A stretch of 64,000 bases of DNA from Paenibacillus ferrarius (lineage in GTDB: Bacteria > Bacillota > Bacilli > Paenibacillales > NBRC-103111): assembly GCF_002027705.1 (NCBI RefSeq), contig NZ_MBTG01000018.1, positions 1 through 64,000 on the forward strand, written 5' to 3'. How positions within the stretch are numbered: position 1 is the stretch's first letter; the number at the start of each line of letters is the position of its first letter. Both the position numbers and the translations under genes were made by a program. Shown here in pieces: positions 44,751 through 54,515 of the stretch. The notes under the pieces are model-generated. The model saw nothing but the letters and a program-made list of their open reading frames with translations. It did no database searches and was not told the origin of the DNA.

Positions 44751-46337
44751 TTACTTGATTAGGCCTGCTTCTTTAAATTGCTTGGTTGCTGTATCCTTAT
44801 ATTTCTGCATCTCAAACTTGGTATCCAAGGTTTTGAGGAAATTATCCCAGTTGGTCAGAGGGTCTTTGCCTGTCATGAATTTGACTAGGCTTTCATTAAT
44901 GAAACGTGTGCGGTCAGCTGCCAAGGTATCGCTTGGGTCTGCAGTTAATAAATTTCCGGGCAAAGTAAGCCCCACATATTGCTGATTGTTCGTGAAAGCT
45001 TCTGCCGTCTTCGGATTCTGGAAGCTGAAGTACTCGGCATCATCGCCACGGCGCGGCATTCTATAATGATCAACCCATAGATACTTTTCTTTCATTTCCT
45101 TCGATAACTCAGAGGTTTTGTTTTTGACCTTGCCATCCACGATATCCCAATGAATCCCTTTGATCCCGTATGCGAAATTCGGATAGGCTTCCTTGTCCGT
45201 AAAGAGATATTCCAGCATAGACAAGATCCGAATGATTTTGTCCTTATCCGCTTTCTTGGAAATAGCCCATGAATTGCCTTGGAACGATTTTCTCTCCACG
45301 ATTTGATCGCCGTAAGGGCCTTTCATTGGAGGAATGACGATCCATTCCGGTACTTCTCCGCCGATTTCTTTCATTTTCTGCTGATAATCCGGTTCTAGTC
45401 TGCGGGCATCCCTGATCATGAAGCCAACTTTACCTTTAAATAACTTTTGGTCCAACAAATCGGGCGTATTCATCGTCACCCAGTCGGGGTCTACAACTTT
45501 GGCTGCCATCATTTTATTGATGTAAGCGAGCGCTTCCTTCATTTTGGGATCGATAAACAGGAACACCGGTTTATTGTCTTTCACTTCAATGGCTGAGGGA
45601 GGATTGACGCCAAACATCCACATTAAGCTATCGAAGCCGTAGGTTTGCAAATTGCCTTCTTTATTCATACCGCCAATGAATCCGTACGTATCGTTTTTGC
45701 CGTTTCCGTCTGGGTCTTTCTCCGTAAAGGCTTTCATCACTTCGAACAGCTCGTCAGGAGTTGTCGGCACTTTCATATTCAGCTTTTTCAGCCAATCGTT
45801 GCGGATGAAGTAGCTTCGACTGATGCCGTTTACATTATCATAACCTGGAACGCCAATGGTTTTCCCTTGATAGGACATCGCCTCCCAGGAGTCTTTGCCG
45901 AAACGCTTCTGCAATTCGGGAAATTGATCCAGGTACGGAGTCAAATCCGCAAGAACGCCTTGGTCATAATATTGCGCGAGATCGGACCGACTCTTCAAGA
46001 AGATTAAATCTGGAATATCCCCGCCTGCAATGAGCGTATTCAGTTTGGTTGTTGCCTGCCCAGCTTGAGGAATCATCATATCCAAGTCGATATTCATCGC
46101 CTTTTCCAACATTTGACGTTGAATATCTTCATCACGCGGAGGTATTGGAGCGGCAGCGTTGAAAGTACCTTGGTTAAACATCGAAATTTTCATTTTATTC
46201 GCAAACTTGTTTCCCTCGGATTGAGGGCTGCTTGAAGCTGTCGGCTTCCCCGCTTCTTGGTTCCCGCATCCTGACAATATCGTTCCCAGCGCTACGATAG
46301 CAGCCAGAACAGTAAACGAAAGCTTTGTACGTTGCAT
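44751..46337 (-). CDS. sugar ABC transporter solute-binding lipoprotein
   Basis: A 528-residue lipoprotein. Signal peptide with lipobox LSGC, Ser/Gly linker, then the LplA/YtcQ-type binding fold with conserved DGNGKNDTYGF loop. Start at 46337 follows AAGGAGAGG; the open frame extends to 46373 without a ribosome site. Third gene of the permease-permease-binding protein operon, delivering an oligosaccharide to the pair of permeases. Confidence 0.92.
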   Translation of the reverse strand: MQRTKLSFTVLAAIVALGTILSGCGNQEAGKPTASSSPQSEGNKFANKMKISMFNQGTFNAAAPIPPRDEDIQRQMLEKAMNIDLDMMIPQAGQATTKLNTLIAGGDIPDLIFLKSRSDLAQYYDQGVLADLTPYLDQFPELQKRFGKDSWEAMSYQGKTIGVPGYDNVNGISRSYFIRNDWLKKLNMKVPTTPDELFEVMKAFTEKDPDGNGKNDTYGFIGGMNKEGNLQTYGFDSLMWMFGVNPPSAIEVKDNKPVFLFIDPKMKEALAYINKMMAAKVVDPDWVTMNTPDLLDQKLFKGKVGFMIRDARRLEPDYQQKMKEIGGEVPEWIVIPPMKGPYGDQIVERKSFQGNSWAISKKADKDKIIRILSMLEYLFTDKEAYPNFAYGIKGIHWDIVDGKVKNKTSELSKEMKEKYLWVDHYRMPRRGDDAEYFSFQNPKTAEAFTNNQQYVGLTLPGNLLTADPSDTLAADRTRFINESLVKFMTGKDPLTNWDNFLKTLDTKFEMQKYKDTATKQFKEAGLIK

Positions 46338-46413
46338 ATTGACCTCTCCTTTTGCTTGTATATATATTATCATGGTGTCCCCGTAACAACCTAGGTAGGA
46401 ATTGCCTTTAACC

Positions 46414-47283
46414 TTAACCTTTAATCGATCCCATGAGCACCCCCTTCGTAAAATGCTTCTGCATAAAAGGATAAACGATCAAAATCGGAACCGTCGTCAC
46501 AACGACAGCCGCCATTTGCACAGCGAACTTGCTGACCGTCCCGGAATTGGCAATCGAATCAGCGCTTTGTGTTGCGACGTTAAGCAGAATGTTGCGCAGG
46601 ACGACTTGAAGCGGCATTAGGTTCGAATCATTCAAGTAGACAATCGCATCGAAATAACTGTTCCAATGCCCCACGGCATAAAATAAGGAAACGGTGGCAA
46701 GAACGGGCAAGGACAGAGGTAAAATGATCCGCCATAGCGACTGAAGTTCACTTGCGCCGTCAACCCTCGCCGATTCCTCGATTTCAGCAGGCAATTGCTC
46801 GAAGAAGCCTTTAATGATCACTAGATTAAAAGCACTAATGAGATTCGGAATAATCAATACCCACGGGCTGTTCAGCAATCCCATCGAGCGGATTAACAAA
46901 TAAGTCGGAATCAGCCCTCCGCCAAACATCATGGTAAACACAATGAAGATTAAAAATGTGCTGCGTCCTGGCAAATATTTTTTGGATAACGGATAAGCCG
47001 CTATGATTGTAAAAAGCACATTAAGCGCAGTGCCTACAACCGTTCGAAACAACGTAATTTTATACGCCTGCCCTATACCATGAGAAATGAATACTTCTTT
47101 ATAGGCTGTAAAAGTAAAGGTTTCTGGAATAATAACAATTCCTCTTCTTAACACTTCCGATTCTGGCGTCACGGAAACAGCAACCACATATAGAAAGGGA
47201 AGCAAACAAAGTAGGGACAGCACAATAAGAATCATATAAACGGCTGCTTGCCATACTTTTTCCCCGATTGTCAGATTAATCAT
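46414..47283 (-). CDS. sugar ABC transporter permease, YtcP/LplC type
   Basis: 289 residues, six membrane helices, EAA loop (EIEESARVDGASELQSLWRI), ending FTKGVLMGSIKG as expected for this subunit. GAGGTGG is 7 nt before the ATG. It lies 12 nt after the partner permease gene. The ATPase is not encoded in the locus. Confidence 0.93.
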   Translation of the reverse strand: MINLTIGEKVWQAAVYMILIVLSLLCLLPFLYVVAVSVTPESEVLRRGIVIIPETFTFTAYKEVFISHGIGQAYKITLFRTVVGTALNVLFTIIAAYPLSKKYLPGRSTFLIFIVFTMMFGGGLIPTYLLIRSMGLLNSPWVLIIPNLISAFNLVIIKGFFEQLPAEIEESARVDGASELQSLWRIILPLSLPVLATVSLFYAVGHWNSYFDAIVYLNDSNLMPLQVVLRNILLNVATQSADSIANSGTVSKFAVQMAAVVVTTVPILIVYPFMQKHFTKGVLMGSIKG

Positions 47284-47295
47284 ACGAAAACCACC

Positions 47296-48243
47296 TCACC
47301 AAATTTGACCATCGAATTTTTTGGCGAGCTTGTTTGCAGCCAAAACCAAAATAAATCCGATGACAGCTTTAAACAATCCTACAGCAGTAGCCAAGCCAAT
47401 CTTAAGACGCTCCAACCCTTCACGGTAGACCCATGTGTCGATAATATCGATCTTCTCCTGGTTAAAACTGTTGGCAAACATGAATATTTGGTCAAAGCCA
47501 GCGTCCAGAATATGGCTTAATTTAAGAATCAGCATTAGAATAATGACCCCTCGAATGCCGGGTAATGTGACATGCCATAGCTGTCTCCATTTGGAAGCGC
47601 CATCAATTCGAGCCGCTTCATATAAGCTTGGATCGATTCCCGCTAATGCGGCAAGGTACAATATCGCTCCCCATCCAATATCCTTCCATATTTCAGATAA
47701 GATGATCAGCAGTCTGCCCCAGGCAGGTTCCGTTAGAAAGGAGATCGGCTCAACACCATTTTCCTTTAAAATCATATTAAAAAGGCCATCTCCGGGCGCT
47801 AATAATGCCACCATCAGTCCATAAACAATGACCCATGACAGAAAATGGGGCAAATACGTGATTGTTTGTACGATTTTCTTAAACCATTGGGTATACACTT
47901 CATTGAGCAGCAAAGCTAGTACGATGGGAGCAGAGAAACCGAACAACAACTTATACAGCGATATGAGAATCGTATTTTTCATGATGTCCCAGAAATAAAC
48001 GCCGTTAATAAAATCTTTGAAATTTTTCAATCCCACCCACGGGCTATCCCATAGCCCCAAAGCCAGATTATAATTTTTAAAAGCAATAATGATTCCCGCC
48101 ATAGGAATGTATTTGAATACAGCAAAGTAAACTAATGCCGGGAATAAAAGAGCATACATCACTTTATGCTTTTGTATCGTTCTTATCCATGAATTCCGCT
48201 TATGGGGGAAGGGAATGGCCTCCTCTGCCAATTTCGCTTGCAT
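47296..48243 (-). CDS. sugar ABC transporter permease, LplB type
   Basis: 315 residues, first gene of the operon. Six helices and the EAA loop (SLYEAARIDGASKWRQLWHV). GAGGTG lies before the ATG. The promoter with the triple AATTTC box is 30-90 bp upstream, tying transporter expression to the adjacent YesM/YesN pair. Confidence 0.93.
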   Translation of the reverse strand: MQAKLAEEAIPFPHKRNSWIRTIQKHKVMYALLFPALVYFAVFKYIPMAGIIIAFKNYNLALGLWDSPWVGLKNFKDFINGVYFWDIMKNTILISLYKLLFGFSAPIVLALLLNEVYTQWFKKIVQTITYLPHFLSWVIVYGLMVALLAPGDGLFNMILKENGVEPISFLTEPAWGRLLIILSEIWKDIGWGAILYLAALAGIDPSLYEAARIDGASKWRQLWHVTLPGIRGVIILMLILKLSHILDAGFDQIFMFANSFNQEKIDIIDTWVYREGLERLKIGLATAVGLFKAVIGFILVLAANKLAKKFDGQIW

Positions 48244-48272
48244 ATCATCACCTCGTCTTTATTTCTATTTGT

Positions 48273-48336
48273 ATAATAGCATCCCCCTATCGGATAAATT
48301 TCTGTAATTTCAAGAATTTCTTATAAGATATTAAGT
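48273..48336 (-). promoter_or_regulatory. promoter with triple AATTTC box, copy 2
   Basis: Plus-strand AATTTC at 48297, 48306 and 48315 (9-bp steps), then TTATAAGAT. On the minus strand, 17 nt after the last box, TGCTATTAT forms an extended -10. Box and -10 context (GGATGCTATTAT against GCATGCTATGAT) match copy 1 near 37.6 kb. Confidence 0.75.
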
Positions 48337-48374
48337 AAGTGGGGCCTTGGAATCATCGTTACTGCACAAAAAAA

Positions 48375-48414
48375 AGCGGCATTACGCCTTCGACTCATCG
48401 TCGGCATTGCCGCT
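48375..48414 (-). terminator. terminator overlapping the response-regulator stop
   Basis: AGCGGCAAT pairs with ATGCCGCT on the minus strand and is followed by eight T residues. The 5' arm lies inside the last codons of the BTAD response-regulator gene. Confidence 0.8.
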
Positions 48415-49548
48415 GTACATCTCGGAAAATAATCGAACCGTGGATCTTAATGGAGTGGTTCCCAGTTCTTCTTTCAGTAGCTTCGTAAATCGTTCATAAT
48501 GCCGCACCATAGACAACCGGTCACCCAACTTCGCGTACACCAGCAGCAGCCTTTCGTTGACATCGTCAAGGTACGGGTTTTGACGAAGAGCGCTGCGCAG
48601 ACAATGTCCCGCTGCATGGAACTCTTTTGCAGATAAATAGTAATCCGACATTCGTCTCATTAACTCAATATAATCGCTTTTGTAGGTTTCCTGCGCTTCC
48701 TGAGTCCAAACAAAACCATCTTCTTCCATATAATTGCCATTATAAAGGTTCGCTATCTTCTCGAATTCGCCGATAGAATCCGAAGTTATTACCATTTCAC
48801 CGCTAGTGACCCGCTTAAATTCGGCAGCATCACACTCTCCCCCGCGCATCTCCAAACGATAGCAGTTGTTATGAAACTCCAGCTTGAATTTGTCGCCAGC
48901 ACTCGCTATCTTTTTCCTGATGCTGTAGATACAGGTATGCAGAAATGCAGTAACTTGCTCCAAATTTGCATTAGGCCAAATATCCTCCAGAATTTTCTCT
49001 TTCGTGACAAACGTATTCCGATGATGAACGAGATACGCCATCAGTTCGCGTTCCTTGGACGTTCTCCATTTTACTGGAGATGCTGGTTCCGCGTTCGCAT
49101 CGGGTATCCATTCAAAGCGGCCAAAACAGATAAACTTGGACTTGCTTGTTTGCCTCGCATTGTTAAATTTTTCTTGCTTACCGGCGCTTTGTTTGGACAT
49201 GATGCGCGCGATTGTTTTGCTTAATCGTTCTACTTTGGTCGGTTTCAGCACATAATCGATGGCATTCAGGTCAAAGGCTTCGACTGCATAATGATTATAT
49301 GCCGTCACAAAAACCACATCGATTCCGGGGTTAATCTTAGTGATGTGTTCGGCCGCTTCGATACCGTTCAAGCCAGGCATTTCAATATCCAAAAACACAA
49401 CATCCACGCGCTCCTGCAATAACCTGTTTACCGCTTCGTCCGGTTTCGTAAACGTCCCGATAATCTCGATGTGTCCGATCGTTATCAACAACTTTTCAAG
49501 CAAATCCAGCGCTGGTTGCTCATCGTCGATTAATATTGCACGCAGCAT
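48382..49548 (-). CDS. response regulator with winged-helix and BTAD output
   Basis: A 388-residue regulator. Receiver domain with phospho-acceptor D54 (VVFLDIEMPGLNG), linker, a winged-helix DNA-binding domain (SKERELMAYLVHHRNTFVTK...VTAFLHTCIYSIRKKI) and a C-terminal bacterial transcriptional activator domain with TPR-like helices (YYLSAKEFHAAGHCLRSALR). This SARP-like layout is typical of Paenibacillus regulators paired with 7TMR-DISM kinases. The start lies 8 nt after the kinase stop. It is a plausible regulator of the neighbouring uptake genes. Confidence 0.9.
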   Translation of the reverse strand: MLRAILIDDEQPALDLLEKLLITIGHIEIIGTFTKPDEAVNRLLQERVDVVFLDIEMPGLNGIEAAEHITKINPGIDVVFVTAYNHYAVEAFDLNAIDYVLKPTKVERLSKTIARIMSKQSAGKQEKFNNARQTSKSKFICFGRFEWIPDANAEPASPVKWRTSKERELMAYLVHHRNTFVTKEKILEDIWPNANLEQVTAFLHTCIYSIRKKIASAGDKFKLEFHNNCYRLEMRGGECDAAEFKRVTSGEMVITSDSIGEFEKIANLYNGNYMEEDGFVWTQEAQETYKSDYIELMRRMSDYYLSAKEFHAAGHCLRSALRQNPYLDDVNERLLLVYAKLGDRLSMVRHYERFTKLLKEELGTTPLRSTVRLFSEMYSGNADDESKA

Positions 49549-49556
49549 AAGTCACC

Positions 49557-52500
49557 TCACCCAATCGAATTCGGAATGCGAATCATAACTTTCGTACCTT
49601 GTCCGGACTCGCTGTCGATTTTAAGACCAGTTCCGTATAGTGTCCTTAAGCGCCCTTCGATATTGGCGAGTCCTACTCCTCTCGTACCGGTTCTTTCTTT
49701 GGACAAAGACGCTTTCGTTTCATCGGAAATTCCCGGTCCATTATCCGAAACGACAACAACAAGACAGTCTTGGTCCGCTTTCACGGATATTCGCACGACT
49801 CCTCCTTCTGGCCGCTTCATCACTCCGTGCCGAATGGCATTTTCCACGATCGGCTGAATAATGAGTGGAGGAATACGGCAGCGAATGTCCTCATCGACGT
49901 CATAGATCACTTGCAGTTGCTCACCAAAGCGGGCCTTTTCGATGAACAGATAAGACTCTATGAGTTCCAGCTCCTTGTGGATCGAGACGAGTTGTTCTCG
50001 GTTTTGGAAATCGAAGCTGCTTCTCAAGTACAAGCTCAATTCGACAAGTAAATCCTGAGCTTTGCTTACGTCTGTATGACTTACCGAAATCACGGTATTG
50101 AGCGTGTTAAACAGGAAGTGGGGCTTAATTTGTGCCTGCAAAAAAGCCATCTCGATATGGATTAAATCGTTAACCGATTTTTTCAATTCGAGCAGTGTCC
50201 GGATGCGAGCCTTTAATTCGCCAGCCTCGATCGGTTTGCCGAGAAAGTCGTTCACACCCGAGTCAAAAGCTGTCACAATGTCCTCCGGACGATTTCTGGC
50301 AGTTAACAGCAATACCGGGAGTTCCGACAACGAGTATCGTCTGCGAATATTCCGGCACACTTCGTAGCCTGACATTCCGGGCATCATCAAATCGATAATC
50401 GCCAAATCGATACGCCGGTTCATCTCAATCTCGCGCATCGCATCCATCCCGCTGGAAACGGCAATGACCGTATATTTCTCTACGGACAGTAGATTGAGCA
50501 GCACCTGCCGATTGGCAGCATCGTCATCGGCAATCAGGATCGTATAGATGCCTTCCCCTTCCAATCGAACCTTATTCGAAGAAATCATTTGGGGTGCAGC
50601 CAACTCCTGCAAAGGGTTCGTCAAATTCATTCCCGGATCGTTCCGTTTCTCGACTTCTCGATTAGCGGATGGCACTGTAAAGGTAAACACTGCCCCTTTA
50701 CCCTGTTCCGATTCCACCCAAATGCTTCCTCCGTGCAATTCCACCAATCGCTTGGTGACGCTGAGACCGAGCCCCATTCCGCCGTACTCCATCGCGACCG
50801 CCTTCCCAGCCTGCTCGAACGACTCGAAGATGACTTCCAGCTTGTCTTGCGGAATGCCGATACCGGTATCCGAAACGGAAACCGCCAGCCAGCCATCGTT
50901 CTCCCGCGCTGATACGACAATCTGACCTGAATCCGTAAACTTAAGCGCATTACCGACCAGATTGTTCAAAATTTGCACAAGCCTGTCTTCATCCACATAA
51001 ACATAGAGACGATCGTTCAGAAGATCAACGAATTTCACCGGCTTGTCCCCGGCCATATAGCGGAACATCTCGAATATAAGGCGAGCAATCGGTTGTAACG
51101 CCACTGTTTTCCGCTTCAAAACAAGCTCTCCGTTCTTCAATTTGGAGAAATCAAGCAGATCGCCTAACAGGTTGGCCATCCTCTTGCCGGTATCTTTGAT
51201 CATGGCTACATTCATCTTCTGATCCGGCGACATTGGACCTGCCGCGCCTTCAAGCAACGATCCAGCAATATTAATGATGGCGTGAAGCGGCGTTTTCATT
51301 TCATGGGATGTATTGGCAAGAAATTCGTCCTTCACTCGGTCCATAAATCGCAGTCGTTCTGAAAGAGTCTCCACTGTCTTGAACGTATTCACAAACCGTT
51401 TTGACAAAAACAACCCTTGAGCAACGGCAAAACATATCCACGCGGCTGTCTGAATAGACAAGACGGATACAATTCCCAAAATGTCCAATGCGGAAGCGAC
51501 TTCAATGATCAGAAGCGACAATGCGCCGATCAGCATCAACGACGAACCTTCCCTCCGTCGCATCATGCCGGCAGACATCACATAGGCGACGTACAGGATC
51601 TCGAAAAATGCCAGTACCAATCCAACGCTGCCCAGTTTACTGAAGACCGGTGCGGGTGTAAGCAGAATAAGCAGCAATCTCACTGCAAGAGTCAATCCGA
51701 ACCCTTTCATGACGACTTTCTTAAATAAACCCGGAAAAGATTCCATCGCGTACAGCAGGAGAAATAATTCGGAAGCTGCACCGGAGAAGGTTTGTATTTT
51801 CAAAAACAGTTCAAAAGGAATCCCCGGCGCAAACATCGCCGCAACTTTCTCGCCGTGAGTCGCCAAATATACGCAGACCGCTAAACAGCACAAACCAAAA
51901 TAGAGCCAGGAACGTTCTCGTCCTCTCATTAAGAAAAGAATAATGAAATAAGCGCCGATTAACAAAAAGCAGGCTGTGGCTAATAAATCTTCCACCACCG
52001 CAAACTCCCGCATGGACAGTATGTCTTCCTGATACCCTAAATAAATAGGATGGGTGATTCCTCCCTGAAAGTATTGAAAATTAGCAACTTGAATGATGAT
52101 GTCAGCATGGTTTCCGTCAATCTGCAGAAAACGAACGTAAGGCGTATTGACAGAAAGCGTCTCCTGTATATTCGTCCCTGGAATGCCGCCGGAACCGATC
52201 TCCCTGCCGTTTACGAACAGTTTGTGAGCTGTTTTAATGTTTATCTGCCTGATTCCGTAGATCTGCCCAGAGGTGCCCTGCAAATTAACATGCAGCCGGA
52301 ATGTCGCAAATCCATGCGAAGACCCGTTCAAGCCCCCGGCCGCATACTTCTCCCAACTGTCTGGCACGCGAACGAACCCTGTCATCTCCGGCAGTTTGCC
52401 GTTATGTCCTTGCGGGTCGAAATCGTCCGGAGTGAGCAACTGATTCCGATAATATTCCCATTCCCCGTCCAGGCGGGTAGACCCGTTATTAGCAAAGTTC

Positions 52501-52631
52501 CATTGGGTTAAATCCAATTCGCCTTTTACTGCCTCCGGATAGATCGGGGAAGCCCAAAATTTAATGGAAAACCCAACGAAACCGAAAATGATACAAATAA
52601 TCGTGATAGTGACCTTGACTTTTTTACGCAT
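49557..52631 (-). CDS. hybrid sensor kinase with two different kinase modules
   Basis: 1024 residues. N-terminal helix; extracellular sensor of the 7TMR-DISM type (about 40-200); seven-helix membrane domain (about 205-400); HisKA with His near 443 (ANTSHEMKTPLH); HATPase (NLVGNALKF, GGMGLGLSVTKRL); a receiver domain with Asp near 747 (LAIIDLMMPG); then a second, YesM-like His_kinase segment (QIKPHFLFNTLNT, His near 838) with its own HATPase (IIQPIVENAIRHG, TRGVGLANIEGRL). It would phosphorylate the receiver inside itself and the adjacent BTAD regulator. Confidence 0.92.
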   Translation of the reverse strand: MRKKVKVTITIICIIFGFVGFSIKFWASPIYPEAVKGELDLTQWNFANNGSTRLDGEWEYYRNQLLTPDDFDPQGHNGKLPEMTGFVRVPDSWEKYAAGGLNGSSHGFATFRLHVNLQGTSGQIYGIRQINIKTAHKLFVNGREIGSGGIPGTNIQETLSVNTPYVRFLQIDGNHADIIIQVANFQYFQGGITHPIYLGYQEDILSMREFAVVEDLLATACFLLIGAYFIILFLMRGRERSWLYFGLCCLAVCVYLATHGEKVAAMFAPGIPFELFLKIQTFSGAASELFLLLYAMESFPGLFKKVVMKGFGLTLAVRLLLILLTPAPVFSKLGSVGLVLAFFEILYVAYVMSAGMMRRREGSSLMLIGALSLLIIEVASALDILGIVSVLSIQTAAWICFAVAQGLFLSKRFVNTFKTVETLSERLRFMDRVKDEFLANTSHEMKTPLHAIINIAGSLLEGAAGPMSPDQKMNVAMIKDTGKRMANLLGDLLDFSKLKNGELVLKRKTVALQPIARLIFEMFRYMAGDKPVKFVDLLNDRLYVYVDEDRLVQILNNLVGNALKFTDSGQIVVSARENDGWLAVSVSDTGIGIPQDKLEVIFESFEQAGKAVAMEYGGMGLGLSVTKRLVELHGGSIWVESEQGKGAVFTFTVPSANREVEKRNDPGMNLTNPLQELAAPQMISSNKVRLEGEGIYTILIADDDAANRQVLLNLLSVEKYTVIAVSSGMDAMREIEMNRRIDLAIIDLMMPGMSGYEVCRNIRRRYSLSELPVLLLTARNRPEDIVTAFDSGVNDFLGKPIEAGELKARIRTLLELKKSVNDLIHIEMAFLQAQIKPHFLFNTLNTVISVSHTDVSKAQDLLVELSLYLRSSFDFQNREQLVSIHKELELIESYLFIEKARFGEQLQVIYDVDEDIRCRIPPLIIQPIVENAIRHGVMKRPEGGVVRISVKADQDCLVVVVSDNGPGISDETKASLSKERTGTRGVGLANIEGRLRTLYGTGLKIDSESGQGTKVMIRIPNSIG

Positions 52632-52746
52632 CCGCTTCGCCTTTTTTTGTCAAATGTTATGATAGAAGAGTATTCGACAAAAACTAACAAATTCCTTTGA
52701 AAATCAAGCTGCTCCCGCTGCCAAACGATATTTCAAAAAAGCAAAA

Positions 52747-52789
52747 AATTGCCGCATCTTCAGCTTTAAAGCCAAGATAACGACAATTT
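52747..52789 (-). terminator. terminator after the first oligopeptide-binding protein gene
   Basis: On the minus strand AATTGTCG...ATCTT pairs with AAGAT...CGGCAATT around GGCTTTAAAGCT, followed by TTTTTT. It separates this transcript from the kinase gene. Confidence 0.75.
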
Positions 52790-52806
52790 TATTGATAAAA
52801 ATGCTT

Positions 52807-54375
52807 TTACTTTACGGTAACATCGTTTAGCATCAGATATCCTACCGGATTTAGCGCAAATCCTTTTACATTTTTAGCTGTTGCTGCAACGTGATCAATC
52901 GTGCGGATCGGAATCAGCGGACTATCTTTCATCTCGATTTCTTGCGCTTTAGCGTAAATCGCTTTACGTTTTTCCACATCTTTTTCACGACGGCCTTCTT
53001 CAATTAGCTTATCCACTTCCGGATTGGTATAGAAAGCAAGATTGCCTTTGCTTCCGTGGGAGGAGCTGTGAAACACATTATACTGATTATAATCCGCATC
53101 GCCGGTCGCGTTCCCCCAACCGCCGATAAACATGCTGTGCTCGCCTTTTCCAGTTACATCCAGATACGCGCCGTACTCCATCACTTTAATTTCGAGGTCG
53201 ATGCCAATCCCTTTCAACTGAGATTGAATGACTTCCGCCAGATTGATGCGTTCTTTTCTGTCATCTGTCACAATGGATGTTTTGAATCCATTTGGAAAGC
53301 CAGCCTCGGCAAGCAGTTCCTTCGCCTTATTGATGTTGTAATCATACTCGCCCAATTTAGGATTAAAGCCTATCATCTTAGGGGAAAGAGCCGATATGGC
53401 TTTGCTGCCCACGCCGTTATAGACACCTTTGATAATGGAGTCCTTTTCAATGGCATAAGAGAATGCCTGACGAACGCGCACATCATCAAACGGTTTTTTC
53501 TTCACATTAAACCCAATGTATTCTACCCCAAGCCCTTCGGTGCGAGCCAGTGTCATGGACGTTGAATTCTTCACGCGGTCTAATTCCGTTACTGGCAGCT
53601 GATCGCTAATCTGAACTTCTCCCGATTCCACCATGGCAACCCGCGTAGTATCCTCTGGTACTACTTTGTAAACAACTTTATCTACTTTCGGAATCTCTCC
53701 CCAGTAGCTATCATTTTTGACAAGAATCATCTCTTGCCCTGGCGTCCAGGACTGGAATTTGAATGGACCAGTTCCAATTGGATTTTTCGACAGCTTGTCA
53801 GCCTGTTCCGCAATAGCTTTCGGGCTAAGGATACTGCCTTCATTGCTGGCAAGAATGGACAGAATAGGGGCATACGGATAGGACAGAATGAATTGTACCG
53901 TATAGTCATCAACAGCCTTCACTTCTTTTACCATGGAGAAATTGCTTGCTCTTGGCGAATTTACTTTTGGATCCAGAGCACGCTCCATGGTCTTCTTGAC
54001 GGCTTCGGCCGTGAACGGCGTTCCATCGTGGAAAGTCACGCCTTTGCGCAGCTTGAACTCCCAAGTTAAGTCATCTACCTGTTTCCACTCTGTCGCTAGA
54101 GCAGGCTTGTACTCCATGTTCTTATCCGTCATGAGCAGACCTTCATAAACCTTGCCAAAGATATAATTGGCTGAAGGAATGTTGGTTATAAACTGGGGAT
54201 CCAGGTTATTCGCATCTGCCTTCCTTGCGATGGTCAATGTACCGCCTGCTTTCGAAGATTCCGAAGCTTTCCCGTTATCGGCTGTCGAATTTGGTGAAGA
54301 GGAGCATCCGGCTAACACTGTCATACCGACAAGAGACATTGCGAGAAAACCGCCAAGAATAAGATTTCTTTTCAT
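52807..54375 (-). CDS. ABC transporter solute-binding protein, oligopeptide (SBP_bac_5) type, copy 1
   Basis: A 522-residue lipoprotein. Signal peptide with lipobox VLAGC; family 5 binding fold with motifs TWEFKLRKGVTFHDGTPF and AFSYAIEKDSIIKGVYNG. AGGAGGG precedes the ATG at 54375. It is a close paralogue of the protein encoded upstream at 54516-56072 and has its own TCTTTAC promoter box. Relatives import peptides, glutathione, nickel chelates or other small amides. Confidence 0.93.
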   Translation of the reverse strand: MKRNLILGGFLAMSLVGMTVLAGCSSSPNSTADNGKASESSKAGGTLTIARKADANNLDPQFITNIPSANYIFGKVYEGLLMTDKNMEYKPALATEWKQVDDLTWEFKLRKGVTFHDGTPFTAEAVKKTMERALDPKVNSPRASNFSMVKEVKAVDDYTVQFILSYPYAPILSILASNEGSILSPKAIAEQADKLSKNPIGTGPFKFQSWTPGQEMILVKNDSYWGEIPKVDKVVYKVVPEDTTRVAMVESGEVQISDQLPVTELDRVKNSTSMTLARTEGLGVEYIGFNVKKKPFDDVRVRQAFSYAIEKDSIIKGVYNGVGSKAISALSPKMIGFNPKLGEYDYNINKAKELLAEAGFPNGFKTSIVTDDRKERINLAEVIQSQLKGIGIDLEIKVMEYGAYLDVTGKGEHSMFIGGWGNATGDADYNQYNVFHSSSHGSKGNLAFYTNPEVDKLIEEGRREKDVEKRKAIYAKAQEIEMKDSPLIPIRTIDHVAATAKNVKGFALNPVGYLMLNDVTVK

Positions 54376-54463
54376 AGTAAACCCTCCTGTTTCGATCATG
54401 TTGATAAGGCTGTTTATTTCTTATAAGCATTATAGAGAATATTAGCCAAAGTGCCTTGCACAT

Positions 54464-54491
54464 TCTTTACGTTTATTTACAATATCTTTAC
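54464..54491 (+). promoter_or_regulatory. TCTTTAC direct-repeat operator, copy 1
   Basis: TCTTTAC at 54464 and 54485 (21 bp apart) with a half-conserved TTTAC between them at 54476. It lies about 90 bp upstream of the first binding-protein gene. Confidence 0.65.
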
Positions 54492-54515
54492 TACTTTCGT
54501 TATGCTAACCATCCA

